The notes under the pieces are model-generated. The model did not search any database. It was not told the origin of the DNA and saw only the letters and a program-made list of their open reading frames with translations. Made by a program: the position numbers and the translations under genes. 64,000 nucleotides of DNA from an uncultured Bradyrhizobium sp. (GTDB lineage Bacteria; Pseudomonadota; Alphaproteobacteria; Rhizobiales; Xanthobacteraceae), in NCBI RefSeq assembly GCF_936928535.1, contig NZ_CAKZHY010000099.1, positions 1 through 64,000 on the forward strand, in the 5' to 3' direction. Within the stretch, counting starts at the first letter, position 1. Every line of letters starts with the position of its first letter. Positions 9,883 through 18,909 of this stretch are shown piece after piece.

Positions 9883-10920
9883 TCAGCACTTCACCCGCTT
9901 CTGCTCGCGGTCGACGGCGGCCTTCACACCTGCGGAGGCGCGCGGATATTTGCGGCCGACCTCACCGAAGGCGGCGCAGGCGGCTTCCTTCTCCTTCAGC
10001 GCGGCGAGCGACTGGCCGAGCCGCAGAAGCGCGTCCGGCGCCTTGGCCGACTTGTCATATTTGGTGGTGACGGCAAGGAAGGCCTCGGCGGAATCGCGAT
10101 ATTGCTGGCGCTGGAAATAGCTTTCGCCGAGCCAGTATTGCGCGTCCCCAAGCAACGGGTCGTTCGGATATTTCGCCGCAAAATTCTTCATGGTCTGCTC
10201 GGCGAGCGCGTAGTCCTTGCGCTGCATGTAGCCGATGCCGAGGTCGAACTCGTCGCGGGGCGTCGCCGAGGGCGGCAGGGTCGCGAGCGCAGGACCGCCG
10301 CCTTGCGCGGGGTTGCCCTGCTGCTGGGCCGGCGGATAACCCGGCTGGGCCGGTGCCGCTCCTTGCGGGTATTGTCCGCCATTGTTGGAGAGATCGAGCG
10401 GCGCGCCTGCCGGCATCGGCTGCTGGCCGCCGCCGAGCGCGCGCGGCGCACCGGGCGCGTTGGGGCTCTGGCTCGGATCGAACGCATCGCCGCGGCGGCG
10501 CGTGCCGGGAGCACCCGGGCCCGGCTGCTCCTGAACGATCGGCGCGGGCGCGGCGGTCTGGGGCTGCTGGTAGTTCGGTTGCTGGTAGTTCGGCTGCTGC
10601 ACGGCCTGTTGTTGCGGCGGCGGCTGGCGATAGGGCGGTGCGACCTGAGCGGGCGGGACGCCCGCGACATTGGGCTGGACCGGCGCCTGCCCCGGCGTCG
10701 CGCCTTGCGCGCCGCCCTCGAGCTGCCGGATGCGATCCTCGAGCTGGCGGTTGCGATATTGCAGCTCTTCGTTCTGGCCGGTGAGCTGGCGCAGCTGGTT
10801 CTCCAGCCGCTCGATCCGCATCTCGGGATCATCGTCCGTCTGGGCGAAGGAAGGCGCGCACAAAGAGAGCAGCGCGGCCAATGCCACGATGCCGGTAATT
10901 CCCTTGGATCTGGATGACAT
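9883..10920 (-). CDS. cpoB: Cell division coordinator CpoB (YbgF-like, TPR)
   Basis: A 345-residue periplasmic protein. It has a signal peptide ending around APSFAQ, a short coiled-coil (about residues 30-70, heptads such as RIERLENQLRQL), a long Pro/Gln/Ala-rich linker with NYQQPNYQQP-type repeats, and C-terminal tetratricopeptide repeats beginning near DEFDLGIGYMQRKDYALAEQ. CpoB links the Tol-Pal machine with cell-wall synthesis at the septum. ATG at 10920 is preferred over the 11067 frame opening because the signal peptide starts there and AGGGCAAG precedes it. It follows pal after a 184-bp gap containing a terminator hairpin. Confidence 0.93.
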   Translation of the reverse strand: MSSRSKGITGIVALAALLSLCAPSFAQTDDDPEMRIERLENQLRQLTGQNEELQYRNRQLEDRIRQLEGGAQGATPGQAPVQPNVAGVPPAQVAPPYRQPPPQQQAVQQPNYQQPNYQQPQTAAPAPIVQEQPGPGAPGTRRRGDAFDPSQSPNAPGAPRALGGGQQPMPAGAPLDLSNNGGQYPQGAAPAQPGYPPAQQQGNPAQGGGPALATLPPSATPRDEFDLGIGYMQRKDYALAEQTMKNFAAKYPNDPLLGDAQYWLGESYFQRQQYRDSAEAFLAVTTKYDKSAKAPDALLRLGQSLAALKEKEAACAAFGEVGRKYPRASAGVKAAVDREQKRVKC

Positions 10921-11042
10921 CTTGCCCTGACGACGAAAACGATATCTGCGACGGAACACTGAAGGCGCCACACATTGAAACGCACTACGCCAAAAATGTG
11001 ACTGGCACCACAGGGTTTCTGTCACAGTTGGCTGAAACGAAA

Positions 11043-11064
11043 CCGGCGCCCTTGAGGGCGCCGG
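11043..11064 (-). terminator. Hairpin terminator downstream of pal
   Basis: CCGGCGCCC-TTGA-GGGCGCCGG is a perfect 9-bp GC stem. On the minus strand it is followed by TTTCGTTT, a moderate U tract. It lies 40 bp after the pal stop and would separate pal from cpoB, or attenuate read-through. Confidence 0.65.
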
Positions 11065-11104
11065 CATATTCGGTTTCCAAAGATGAACCGTACCTGACTG
11101 GACG

Positions 11105-11593
11105 TCAGGAGCTCGCGTTCAACACGGTCACAGCACGACGGTTCTGCGACCAGCAGGAGATGTCGTTACACACGGCGACCGGGCGCTCCTTGCCGTAGGA
11201 GATGGTGCGCATCCGGTTCGGGTCGATGCCGCGCGAGGCGAGGAAGGAGCGCACCGACTGGGCGCGGCGGGCGCCGAGCGCAATGTTGTATTCGCGGGTG
11301 CCGCGCTCGTCGGCGTGACCTTCGATGGTGAAGGAGTAGCGCGGATAGGTCTGCAGCCACTGCGCCTGCTTCTCCAGGGTCACGATCGCCTGCGGGGTCA
11401 GATCGGTCTGGTCGCTCTCGAAGAACACGCGGTCGCCCACGTTCACCACGAAATCCTGCTGGCTGCCCGGGGTCGCCGCACTCGCATTGGCGTCCAGACC
11501 TGCGTTCGTTTTTGCGCAGGCACCCATTGACAGCGCGATGGCAACCACCGCGGCCAGCTTCAATCCCTGGAGGATACGCATAGGATATTTCAT
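11105..11593 (-). CDS. pal: Peptidoglycan-associated lipoprotein Pal
   Basis: A 162-residue outer-membrane lipoprotein. The signal peptide ends in a lipobox, LSMGAC, with the acylated cysteine at residue 26. The OmpA-like domain contains YSFTIEGHADERGTREYN and LGARRAQSVRSFL, which bind diaminopimelate of peptidoglycan. It interacts with TolB and TolA at the division site. ATG at 11593 is supported by GGAGG about 8 bp upstream; the frame opens at 11668. Unusually, pal is separated from tolB by two unrelated genes (11858-15133). Confidence 0.97.
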   Translation of the reverse strand: MKYPMRILQGLKLAAVVAIALSMGACAKTNAGLDANASAATPGSQQDFVVNVGDRVFFESDQTDLTPQAIVTLEKQAQWLQTYPRYSFTIEGHADERGTREYNIALGARRAQSVRSFLASRGIDPNRMRTISYGKERPVAVCNDISCWSQNRRAVTVLNASS

Positions 11594-11857
11594 TCCGGAG
11601 CCTCCACGCTCACGTTCGTCCACTGCTGTCCGGTCTACAGGGGGTTGGTTAAGCGAACGTTCCGTCAACCTTGACGGAACCTTGCCTCAGCCGGTCAAAT
11701 GCCCCCAACCAGCGAAAAGCACCCATCGTGGTTAATGGGTTGTAAATGTGGCGCGAGGGTGAAAGCAAGCCGCACGAGCTGGCAAAATCAACGAATTCCG
11801 GACCTTTACGGGGCTGGGGTGCTCGCCCAAAGGCAGAGCACGGCCGGAACCGCCCGG

Positions 11858-12604
11858 TCAGGCCAGGCTGGCGGCGGTGGGGCTGAGCGGCGCTTGAACG
11901 AGCACCGGCCGGGACAAGGGCTGGGGCTGGCTGTTGCGCTCGAACAGCATCCGCCGTTCGAACGCGCTCGAGCGCATGATGGGAAAGCGTGTCAGCACCT
12001 TTTCCCGCAGGTTCTTGAAATCGGACGCCATCAACGACGTCTTCATGGTGTGCCAGCCGGGAAACGCGCGAGGCTCGGCGACGGGTTCATGCAAGAACAC
12101 GCGCCGGTAAAACGGCTGGTGATCGGGCCGCACCATCGCAAGGCCGGTATCGGCATTGAAATATTCGCAAGCCAGATAGGCCAGCCGCAGGGTGAGATAA
12201 GGAAGCTCCGGCAGCCGCCTGGCTTTCTCGGGATCGGCGGCAAGCCGCGCCGGATCGACGAAAACCTCGCCCCGATCGAGGCGCGGGTGGAGATGATCAC
12301 CGTACAACTCGGTCGAATAGGACATCCTGCATTCGTTCGTCAGGACGTGGATGCGGACCGAGCTGCACAGCTGTCCATCGACGTAGACGCCGAAGATCCA
12401 GACATTGGGCGCGTCATCATAGACGTCGCGAACCTGACCCGTCTCGGACGGCAGGATCAACCCGCCATTCAGATACGCCTTGTAGCGCAGACGGTAGATC
12501 TCATCTCGATCTTCGGGAGTCTCGATCAGCCGGTAGTCGGTGCGATCGAACAGCGCAGCTCCGCGCATCGGCGAGGGCCTGCGCAGCTCGGCTTGAGACG
12601 ACAT
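11858..12604 (-). CDS. FeeM-like N-acyl amino acid synthase (GNAT/autoinducer-synthase fold)
   Basis: A 248-residue soluble protein. The N-terminal half has EDRDEIYRLRYKAYLNGG followed by WIFGVYVDGQLCSSVRIHVL, the pattern of FeeM-type N-acyl amino acid synthases and LuxI-like AHL synthases: the R..Y motif near the N-terminus and a central strand with the SxR motif. These enzymes transfer an acyl group from acyl-ACP to an amino acid or homoserine-lactone precursor. No LuxR partner is nearby. ATG at 12604 is used. The last 30 residues are proline-rich and low in complexity. Substrate is unknown; a plain GNAT acetyltransferase is the alternative. Confidence 0.7.
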   Translation of the reverse strand: MSSQAELRRPSPMRGAALFDRTDYRLIETPEDRDEIYRLRYKAYLNGGLILPSETGQVRDVYDDAPNVWIFGVYVDGQLCSSVRIHVLTNECRMSYSTELYGDHLHPRLDRGEVFVDPARLAADPEKARRLPELPYLTLRLAYLACEYFNADTGLAMVRPDHQPFYRRVFLHEPVAEPRAFPGWHTMKTSLMASDFKNLREKVLTRFPIMRSSAFERRMLFERNSQPQPLSRPVLVQAPLSPTAASLA

Positions 12605-12775
12605 CCGCTACTCCAAACTTCCAATCAACTTCCGCGAGTACGCAAAAGATTAAAGGTTCATTAACACAATTGCAAAGGGTTCGAACTGTTAGGGTTAAGG
12701 GTTGCGCCCCCGTAGTATCCCGGGAAACGACTGGAAACATTGAGGAAATGGCGACGGCTTAGGAGCGCGGGAGGC

Positions 12776-15133
12776 TCAGGCGAGCGATCGCGAGGAGACG
12801 ACGATCAGTTGCTCCTGCACGCGCTTGCCGTGCGAGGCATTGAGCAATTGCCTGATACGGACGGCAGGAACGGGGCGGCTGAACAGGTAGCCCTGCCCTT
12901 CGGACACGGTGCCGTCCGCGCTGATCAGCTCGAGCTGCTCGTTGGTCTCGATGCCCTCGACAACCACGGCCATGCCGAGGTCGGCCGACAGCCGCGCCAC
13001 GCCGCGCAGAAGCGTCAGCGGGCGGTCGGCATCGATCCCTTCGAGGAATGAGCGATCGATCTTGACCTTCTGCATCGGGAAGTTGTGCAGATAGCTGAGG
13101 CTTGAATAGCCGGTGCCGAAATCGTCCAGCGAGATTCGCACGCCGAGCGCGTGCAACTGCGAGAGGATGTCGTGCGTGAGCTGCGTGTTGCGCAGCAGCG
13201 AGGATTCGGTGATTTCGATCTCGAGGCGATGCGCCGGCAGGCCCGACACTTCCAGCGCGTAGCGAATCTCGCTCAGCACGTCGCGCTGGTGGAATTGCTG
13301 CGGCGAGAAGTTGACGGCGACACTGACGCCCTCCGGCCACTTCATGCATTCCATGCAGGCACGGCGCAGGATCCAGCGGCCGAGATCGACGATCAGGCCC
13401 ATGTCCTCGGCAACCGGGATGATGTCGACCGGCGAGACGGTGCCACGCACCGGATGATTCCAGCGCAGCAGCGCCTCGCAGGTGGAGATCTTGCCGGACT
13501 TCAGATTGACCAGCGGCTGGTAGAACAGCTCGAACTCTTCGTTGGCCAGCGCCTTGCGCAGGTCGAGCTCGAGGATGCGTCGGGCTTCGGCGGTTGCCGC
13601 CATCTCGTCGCGGAAGAAGCAGAAGGTGCCGCGGCCATCGGCCTTGGCGCGGTAGAGCGCCATGTCGGCGTTCTTGAGCAGGGTATCGGCGCTGGCGCCC
13701 TCCGGCGAGGTCAGCGCGATGCCGACGCTGGCGCCGATCTCGACCAGATGATTGTCGATGCGATAGCGCTCGCTCAGGCGTTCGACGATACGGCGGGCAA
13801 GGCTCGCGGCATCCTCGGGCGCGCTGATATTCTGCTGGAATACGACAAACTCGTCCCCGCCGAAGCGGGCGACGAAATCCTCCGGCCGCAGCATCTCGCG
13901 CAGGCGGTTGGCCACCGCACAGAGCAGCTGGTCGCCACAGGGATGGCCGAGCGTGTCGTTGACCTGCTTGAACTGGTCGAGGTCGATGAACAGCAGCGCA
14001 GACAGCCGCGCATCATGGTGCGCGGCCGCCAGCAGGGATTCGATCTCGTTGCGGAAATGGACGCGATTGGGCAGCGCCGTCAATTCGTCGTAACGGGCCA
14101 GATGGGTGATCTTGGCCTCGGCGTTGCGGCGCTCGGTCACATCCTCGAGCAGCACCACCGCGCCGCCGTCGACCATCGGCTGGACCGTCCAGGACAATGA
14201 CCGGTTTCTCTCCGCGTCGGGATCGACGGTCACGATCTGGTTCGCATGCGCGTTCTCGATCTCGGCGACGATCATCTCGCCGCTCGCGGCCGAGATGGAG
14301 CCCGAGCTGACGCACGCGGACAGGATGTCACGCGCGGTCGAGCCGCTCCGGACCAGATCGTCGGGCAGATTCAGCATTTCGCTGAACCGGTGATTCATCA
14401 CGGCCAGCTGCCGGTCGACGCGGAACATGCACAGGCCGTGCGGCATGTTGTTCAGGGCAGTATCGAACTGACCGGCGAGCGCCGATTCGCGTTCACGGGC
14501 GACGACGGCCCGCATGAAGATTTTGTGCAGATTGGCCGAAAGCTGCATGATCGCCAGCAGGAACGCTGCGCTCACGAACGCCATCGCGATGTAATAGGGC
14601 GTGCCGCGGATCGCCAGGGCGATCACCGCGGGACCGAACTGAAGCAGCGCCTGCTGATGGAATATCGAAGGCCGTCCGTAAGCCCTGCCCGCGCCTCCCG
14701 CCACGATCCCTGTCGTCACGGACAGCGCGATGAGGTGGACGACGGCATCGTCGTTGCTGAGCAAGGCGGTCGAGCACCAGGTGCCGATCGCAGCCGCCTG
14801 AATCAATGCTCCGATGCGATAGCGCTGCTGCCACTTGGCGGCTTCCTCGGCGGTGAGATCCGACTTACGAGGATCGAAGCGGCGAAGATCGAACACACGG
14901 ATCGCGCCCGCAACGACGAGAAACAGCACGCAGCCCCAGAGCAGGCTTTGTCCGGTCTTCAGCGCGGTCATGCCCGCCGCAAAGGAGACGAAGACGATGC
15001 CCGCCAGCAACGGGCCGGACGCTTCGAACAGCGAATCGATCAGCGCCGCCGAAAGCTTCGTCGGCTTTTGATCAATCCCGCCGGTCTGGTCTGCGAATTG
15101 CATTTTGGTTTGTACGCGCGTCCTGTTTGGCAC
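12776..15133 (-). CDS. Membrane GGDEF-EAL protein (cyclic di-GMP synthesis and/or hydrolysis)
   Basis: About 785 residues. It has four to six N-terminal hydrophobic segments (about 30-190), a PAS-like region (about 220-330), a GGDEF domain with an intact RFGGDEF near 424, and an EAL domain with CEALLRWNHP near 553 and DDFGTGYSSLSYL near 673. Both catalytic signatures look intact, so it could be bifunctional or biased to one activity. The longest frame starts with GTG at 15133, and an ATG at 15103 is an equal candidate; neither has a strong ribosome site. It is inserted in the tol-pal block, between tolB and the FeeM-like gene. Confidence 0.93.
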   Translation of the reverse strand: MPNRTRVQTKMQFADQTGGIDQKPTKLSAALIDSLFEASGPLLAGIVFVSFAAGMTALKTGQSLLWGCVLFLVVAGAIRVFDLRRFDPRKSDLTAEEAAKWQQRYRIGALIQAAAIGTWCSTALLSNDDAVVHLIALSVTTGIVAGGAGRAYGRPSIFHQQALLQFGPAVIALAIRGTPYYIAMAFVSAAFLLAIMQLSANLHKIFMRAVVARERESALAGQFDTALNNMPHGLCMFRVDRQLAVMNHRFSEMLNLPDDLVRSGSTARDILSACVSSGSISAASGEMIVAEIENAHANQIVTVDPDAERNRSLSWTVQPMVDGGAVVLLEDVTERRNAEAKITHLARYDELTALPNRVHFRNEIESLLAAAHHDARLSALLFIDLDQFKQVNDTLGHPCGDQLLCAVANRLREMLRPEDFVARFGGDEFVVFQQNISAPEDAASLARRIVERLSERYRIDNHLVEIGASVGIALTSPEGASADTLLKNADMALYRAKADGRGTFCFFRDEMAATAEARRILELDLRKALANEEFELFYQPLVNLKSGKISTCEALLRWNHPVRGTVSPVDIIPVAEDMGLIVDLGRWILRRACMECMKWPEGVSVAVNFSPQQFHQRDVLSEIRYALEVSGLPAHRLEIEITESSLLRNTQLTHDILSQLHALGVRISLDDFGTGYSSLSYLHNFPMQKVKIDRSFLEGIDADRPLTLLRGVARLSADLGMAVVVEGIETNEQLELISADGTVSEGQGYLFSRPVPAVRIRQLLNASHGKRVQEQLIVVSSRSLA

Positions 15134-15347
15134 GTACTTTTACCCACAGCAGGTGAAGCCTTTCTGAGGGAACATCGTTAAAGTCGAGTTGTTTTTCGGC
15201 AATAGCGAAACTGTTTCTGCTGAGAAATCAAGCAACTAGGCAATGCTTGCCGGGCACAAGGTGAAGGAAAGCTTGCCGCGTGCGCAGAAAGCGAAAAAAT
15301 CGGTACCCTTTTTCGAAAAGATCGCGCGTTGCGGAACGTGCGATCTT

Positions 15348-16706
15348 TTATTGGCCTGCGGTCGCGGAGAGCAGCGGCGACCATGCGGGATCGGATGCGA
15401 AGCCCGGCGTCGGCACTTTCAATTCGTTGCGGCCGGAAATGTCGACCGAGAACAGCGATGGACCGGAATTACCGCCTGGATCGCGGAACCACATCAGCAC
15501 GCGCCCGTTCGGCGAGAAGGTCGGACCTTCATTGTGATAGCCCGAGGTGAGCAGACGCTCGCCGGTGCCGTCAGGCTTCATGACGCCGATCGAGAACTGC
15601 CCACCGCCCTGCCGGGTGAAGGCGATGTAGTCGCCGCGCGGCGACCACACCGGGGTCGAATAAGTCGCGTTGTTGTCGTCCTTTGAGAACGAGATGCGCT
15701 GCGCCTGGCCGCCGCCCGCCGCCATCACGTAGATCTGCGACCGGCCGCCGCGATCGGACTCGAAGCAGATCCGCGTGCCGTCGGGCGAGTAGGACGGCGA
15801 GGTGTCGATCGCCGGCGTGTCTGTGAGGCGCGTGGTCGAGCGCGATCGCAGGTCCATCACGAACAGGTTGGAATTGCCGCCCTGCTGCAGGCTCATGATG
15901 ACACGCTGGCCGTCCGGCGAGAAGCGCGGCGCGAAGGTCATGCCGGGGAAGTTGCCGACGATCTCACGCTGGCCGGTCTCGATGTTGAAGAGATAGACCT
16001 TCGGATCGCCCTGGCCGAACTCCATGTAGGTGATCTCTTGCGAGTTCGGCGAGAAGCGCGGTGTCAGCACGAGGTCGGCGCCACGGGTCAAATAGCGCAC
16101 ATTGGCGCCGTCCTGGTCCATCATGGCGAGCCGCTTGACGCGGCGCTCTTTCGGCCCTGACTCGTCGACGAACACCACGCGGCTGTCGAAATAGCCCTTC
16201 TCGCCGGTCATCTGGGTGTAGATCTGGTCCGAGATGATGTGGGCGATGCGGCGCCAATATTCCGGCGAGGTGAAATATTGCTGGCCGGCGAGCTGCTGCC
16301 CGGTGACGACGTCCCACAGGCGGAATTCGGCCTTGAGACGGCCGTCCTGCTGCCGCGTCATGCGGCCAGTGACGAGCGCCTGCGCGTTCAGGGTCTTCCA
16401 GTTCTGGAAATTGGGCGCGACGTCGATGTTGCTGATGCGCTCGATGAAGGCAGCCTGGTCGATCGGCGCAAACAGGCCCGAGCGGCTCAGATTGTTGGTG
16501 ATGACCTGCGTGACGCCGTTGCTGACATCGCCGTCGGCGGGCGAGCCCGGCACAAAATTGGTGATTGCGATCGGGATCGGCCGAAATTCGGTGGGGTCGA
16601 TGCGGATGCGCCCCTGGGCGAAGGCCGGTCCGCTCCCAAGCAGCGCGAGCGTCGACCCGGTCAGGGTCATGAAGCGACGGCGGTTCATCGATCGAACGTC
16701 ATTCAT
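15348..16706 (-). CDS. tolB: Tol-Pal system beta-propeller protein TolB
   Basis: A 452-residue periplasmic protein. An N-terminal alpha/beta domain (about 30-170) is followed by a WD40-like beta-propeller with repeated blades such as FSPDGQRV, YSPDGTRICFESDR and FSPNGRVL. The leader contains NRRRFMTLTG before a hydrophobic stretch ending GPAFAQG, which resembles a twin-arginine signal rather than the Sec leader usual for TolB. ATG at 16706 is used, with a second ATG at 16688. It lies 23 bp downstream of tolA and binds Pal and TolA in the envelope-constriction machine. Confidence 0.97.
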   Translation of the reverse strand: MNDVRSMNRRRFMTLTGSTLALLGSGPAFAQGRIRIDPTEFRPIPIAITNFVPGSPADGDVSNGVTQVITNNLSRSGLFAPIDQAAFIERISNIDVAPNFQNWKTLNAQALVTGRMTRQQDGRLKAEFRLWDVVTGQQLAGQQYFTSPEYWRRIAHIISDQIYTQMTGEKGYFDSRVVFVDESGPKERRVKRLAMMDQDGANVRYLTRGADLVLTPRFSPNSQEITYMEFGQGDPKVYLFNIETGQREIVGNFPGMTFAPRFSPDGQRVIMSLQQGGNSNLFVMDLRSRSTTRLTDTPAIDTSPSYSPDGTRICFESDRGGRSQIYVMAAGGGQAQRISFSKDDNNATYSTPVWSPRGDYIAFTRQGGGQFSIGVMKPDGTGERLLTSGYHNEGPTFSPNGRVLMWFRDPGGNSGPSLFSVDISGRNELKVPTPGFASDPAWSPLLSATAGQ

Positions 16707-16729
16707 TGCAAAATTCTTTTGTTCGGATG

Positions 16730-17692
16730 TCACAACATGTCTTTCAGACCGAAAGTCATCGGAATGAGCTTCCAGCTGTCGTATTGCTGCTTCGGCAGGA
16801 ACGAATAGACCTGGCACTGCACGATGGCGCGCTTGGCGCTCTCTGCCACCGCCTGCGCGATCGACCGCGACGGTCCGCGCACCGCGACGATGACGGGCTC
16901 GGACGCCAGCGATCCGTCGATCCTCATCGGAATATCGATGTCGGCTTCGTACAGGTTAGCGTCCTGCCCGTTATACGTGGGCGTGAAGCAGCGCTTGACC
17001 GCGCCTTGGAATGCGCCTTGCCAGGTCGCAACGTTGTTGGCCGCAGCTCCTGATGTCGAGCCCAGCGACGCCGACGCATTCAGCGCCGAGCCCGTGAGCT
17101 CGTGCCGGGTCGCAGCGCGCTTGTCGAGGTCGCGGGCGATCTGCGCGGGATCGAAGGTGCGTTCCTTCGGCTTCGGCTGCTGCTGCGGCTGAACCGCTGC
17201 GACCTTCTGCTCCACGGGCTTGGGCGGCGGCTTCTTGGTGTCCAGCTTCTTCTGCAGCTCCGCGATCGGATCTTCCTTGGCCGGGTCAGGCTTCTTCTCC
17301 TGCGGCTTCGGCTCTTCCTTCGGCTTGGTCTCGGCAACCGGCTTGGGCGGATCGGGCTTCTTCTCGACCGGCTTTTCGACGGGCTTCGGCGGCGGCGTGT
17401 CGGGGGTCGAGTTGGTCTTGATCAGCTCTTTCTTCTCGGTGACCTTGCCGACGGCATCTTCCTCGGGCTTGGCCTCGGCGATCTTCTCGACCTTGGGCTT
17501 CGGCTCTTCCTTCTTGCCGGTCTTCTGCCCCTGCATCATCTGCGCAAGCTGGTCGCTGGAGATGATGTCGACCGGAAGCGACTCCTCCGGCGAGATGTAA
17601 GCCTTGCTGCTAAAGGTGAGCAGGCCCCACCCCAGCACGAGGACGTGGAGGACAATCGACGCAACGAGTGTCTTGTCGACGTTCACCTTCAC
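16730..17692 (-). CDS. tolA: Tol-Pal protein TolA
   Basis: A 320-residue inner-membrane protein. One N-terminal helix (about residues 8-28, VASIVLHVLVLGWGLL) anchors it to TolQ-TolR. The central part (about 50-215) is a long Lys/Pro/Glu-rich periplasmic spacer with PKPVEKPVEKKPDPPKP-type repeats, shorter and more proline-rich than the enteric TolA helix. The C-terminal domain (about 225-320) would contact TolB/Pal. It starts 4 bp after the tolR stop, so the two are co-transcribed. Confidence 0.93.
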   Translation of the reverse strand: MKVNVDKTLVASIVLHVLVLGWGLLTFSSKAYISPEESLPVDIISSDQLAQMMQGQKTGKKEEPKPKVEKIAEAKPEEDAVGKVTEKKELIKTNSTPDTPPPKPVEKPVEKKPDPPKPVAETKPKEEPKPQEKKPDPAKEDPIAELQKKLDTKKPPPKPVEQKVAAVQPQQQPKPKERTFDPAQIARDLDKRAATRHELTGSALNASASLGSTSGAAANNVATWQGAFQGAVKRCFTPTYNGQDANLYEADIDIPMRIDGSLASEPVIVAVRGPSRSIAQAVAESAKRAIVQCQVYSFLPKQQYDSWKLIPMTFGLKDML

Positions 17693-17696
17693 GGCC

Positions 17697-18149
17697 TTAA
17701 GACCCCTGATCCGCTTCCGTGACGAGCGCCAGCTTCTTGAAACCTGCGCCCGACAGCAGCCCCATCACCTTGGCCACCGTGCCGTAATCCGCTTTCTTGT
17801 CGGCGCGGAGATAAATGCGCTCCTCGAGGCCGCCGCGCGCATCCGTGATCGCCTTCAGCTTCGGGATCAGCTCGTTGATTGCGATCTCGGCGTCGGCGAT
17901 GAACACCTTGCCATTGATGTCGACCGACATCTGGATCGGCTTCTGGTCGCTCTGATCGAGGCTCTTGGCCTGGGTCTGCGGCAGGTCGAGCGGCACGCCC
18001 ACGGTAAGCAGGGGCGCCGACACCATGAAGATGATGAGCAACACCAGCATCACGTCGACCATCGGCGTGACGTTGATCTCGGCCATGACCGGCTTGCGCC
18101 GGCTGCGACGGCCGCCGCCTCCGGACGAACTGGCTACGTTCATGCCCAT
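17697..18149 (-). CDS. tolR: Tol-Pal protein TolR (ExbD family)
   Basis: A 150-residue protein with one N-terminal membrane helix (about residues 25-47) and a periplasmic domain. The MAEINVTPMVDVMLVLLIIF block is the ExbD/TolR signature, with the proton-pathway aspartate in VDVMLVL. The periplasmic domain has the expected YLRADKKADYGTVAKVM region. It works with TolQ as the proton-driven stator that energises TolA. It is 43 bp from tolQ. Confidence 0.96.
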   Translation of the reverse strand: MGMNVASSSGGGGRRSRRKPVMAEINVTPMVDVMLVLLIIFMVSAPLLTVGVPLDLPQTQAKSLDQSDQKPIQMSVDINGKVFIADAEIAINELIPKLKAITDARGGLEERIYLRADKKADYGTVAKVMGLLSGAGFKKLALVTEADQGS

Positions 18150-18192
18150 GGCTTGGTGCCCAATCTCGCCTTCACACTATACATGCCGCCCG

Positions 18193-18909
18193 TCAGCCCC
18201 GCTCGTCGATCTGGCGGGACAGGATGGCTGAAAATTCATCAGCGAAGCCCTCGAGCCGCTGGGCCTGCCGGTTCACCTCGGAGGTGAACTTATTGTAGAA
18301 AATAGTGGCAGGAATTGCGGCGATCAGGCCGACCGCGGTCGCAAACAGCGCCTCGGCGATACCGGGCGCCACCACCGCCAGAGAGGTATTTTTCGACGCC
18401 GCGATCGACTGGAAGCTCGACATGATGCCCCAAACCGTGCCGAATAGGCCGACAAACGGGCCGGCCGAGCCGACGGTCGCGAGCACCAGCAGGCGCCGTT
18501 CCAGCCGCTCGACCTCGCGGGCGATCGAGACGTTCATGACCTTGTCGATGCGCATCTGCAGGCCCGCAACCGAGCGGGCATGGCTCTCGAACGAACGTTT
18601 CCACTCGCGCATCGCGGCAACGAAACAGGCCGCCATGGAATGGGTCGGCTTGGCCGAGAGGGTACGATAAAGCTCCTCGATCGACTCGCCGGACCAGAAT
18701 GCCTGCTCAAACCGGTCCATCGAGCGGCGGGTGCGGGCATAGAGGAAGATCTTGTCGATCGCGATGGCCCAGACCCAGACCGAACAGGACAACAGGCCCA
18801 GCATGACGCATTTCACGATCCAGTGAGCCTGCCAGAACAGCGCGATCAGCGACACGTCGGCGGAGGCGGCAACCGGAAGGGCAGACTGAGCCACGTCGGC
18901 CGGATTCAT
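18193..18909 (-). CDS. tolQ: Tol-Pal protein TolQ (MotA/TolQ/ExbB proton channel)
   Basis: A 238-residue inner-membrane protein with three helices (about 20-45, 140-160 and 175-195). The conserved ATVGSAGPFVGLFGTVWGIM segment and the GIAEALFATAVGLIAAIPA segment line the ion channel. It is first in the tolQ-tolR-tolA-tolB run. GAGAGGATA precedes the ATG at 18909. The usual ybgC thioesterase gene is not found upstream. A palindrome at 18924-18939 falls in its leader. Confidence 0.96.
   Translation of the reverse strand: MNPADVAQSALPVAASADVSLIALFWQAHWIVKCVMLGLLSCSVWVWAIAIDKIFLYARTRRSMDRFEQAFWSGESIEELYRTLSAKPTHSMAACFVAAMREWKRSFESHARSVAGLQMRIDKVMNVSIAREVERLERRLLVLATVGSAGPFVGLFGTVWGIMSSFQSIAASKNTSLAVVAPGIAEALFATAVGLIAAIPATIFYNKFTSEVNRQAQRLEGFADEFSAILSRQIDERG

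Noticed and set aside
10102..10917. Plus-strand Arg/Leu-rich frame opposite cpoB
   Set aside because: Composition is that of antisense to a Pro/Gln-rich linker, with no start signal; cpoB is certain.
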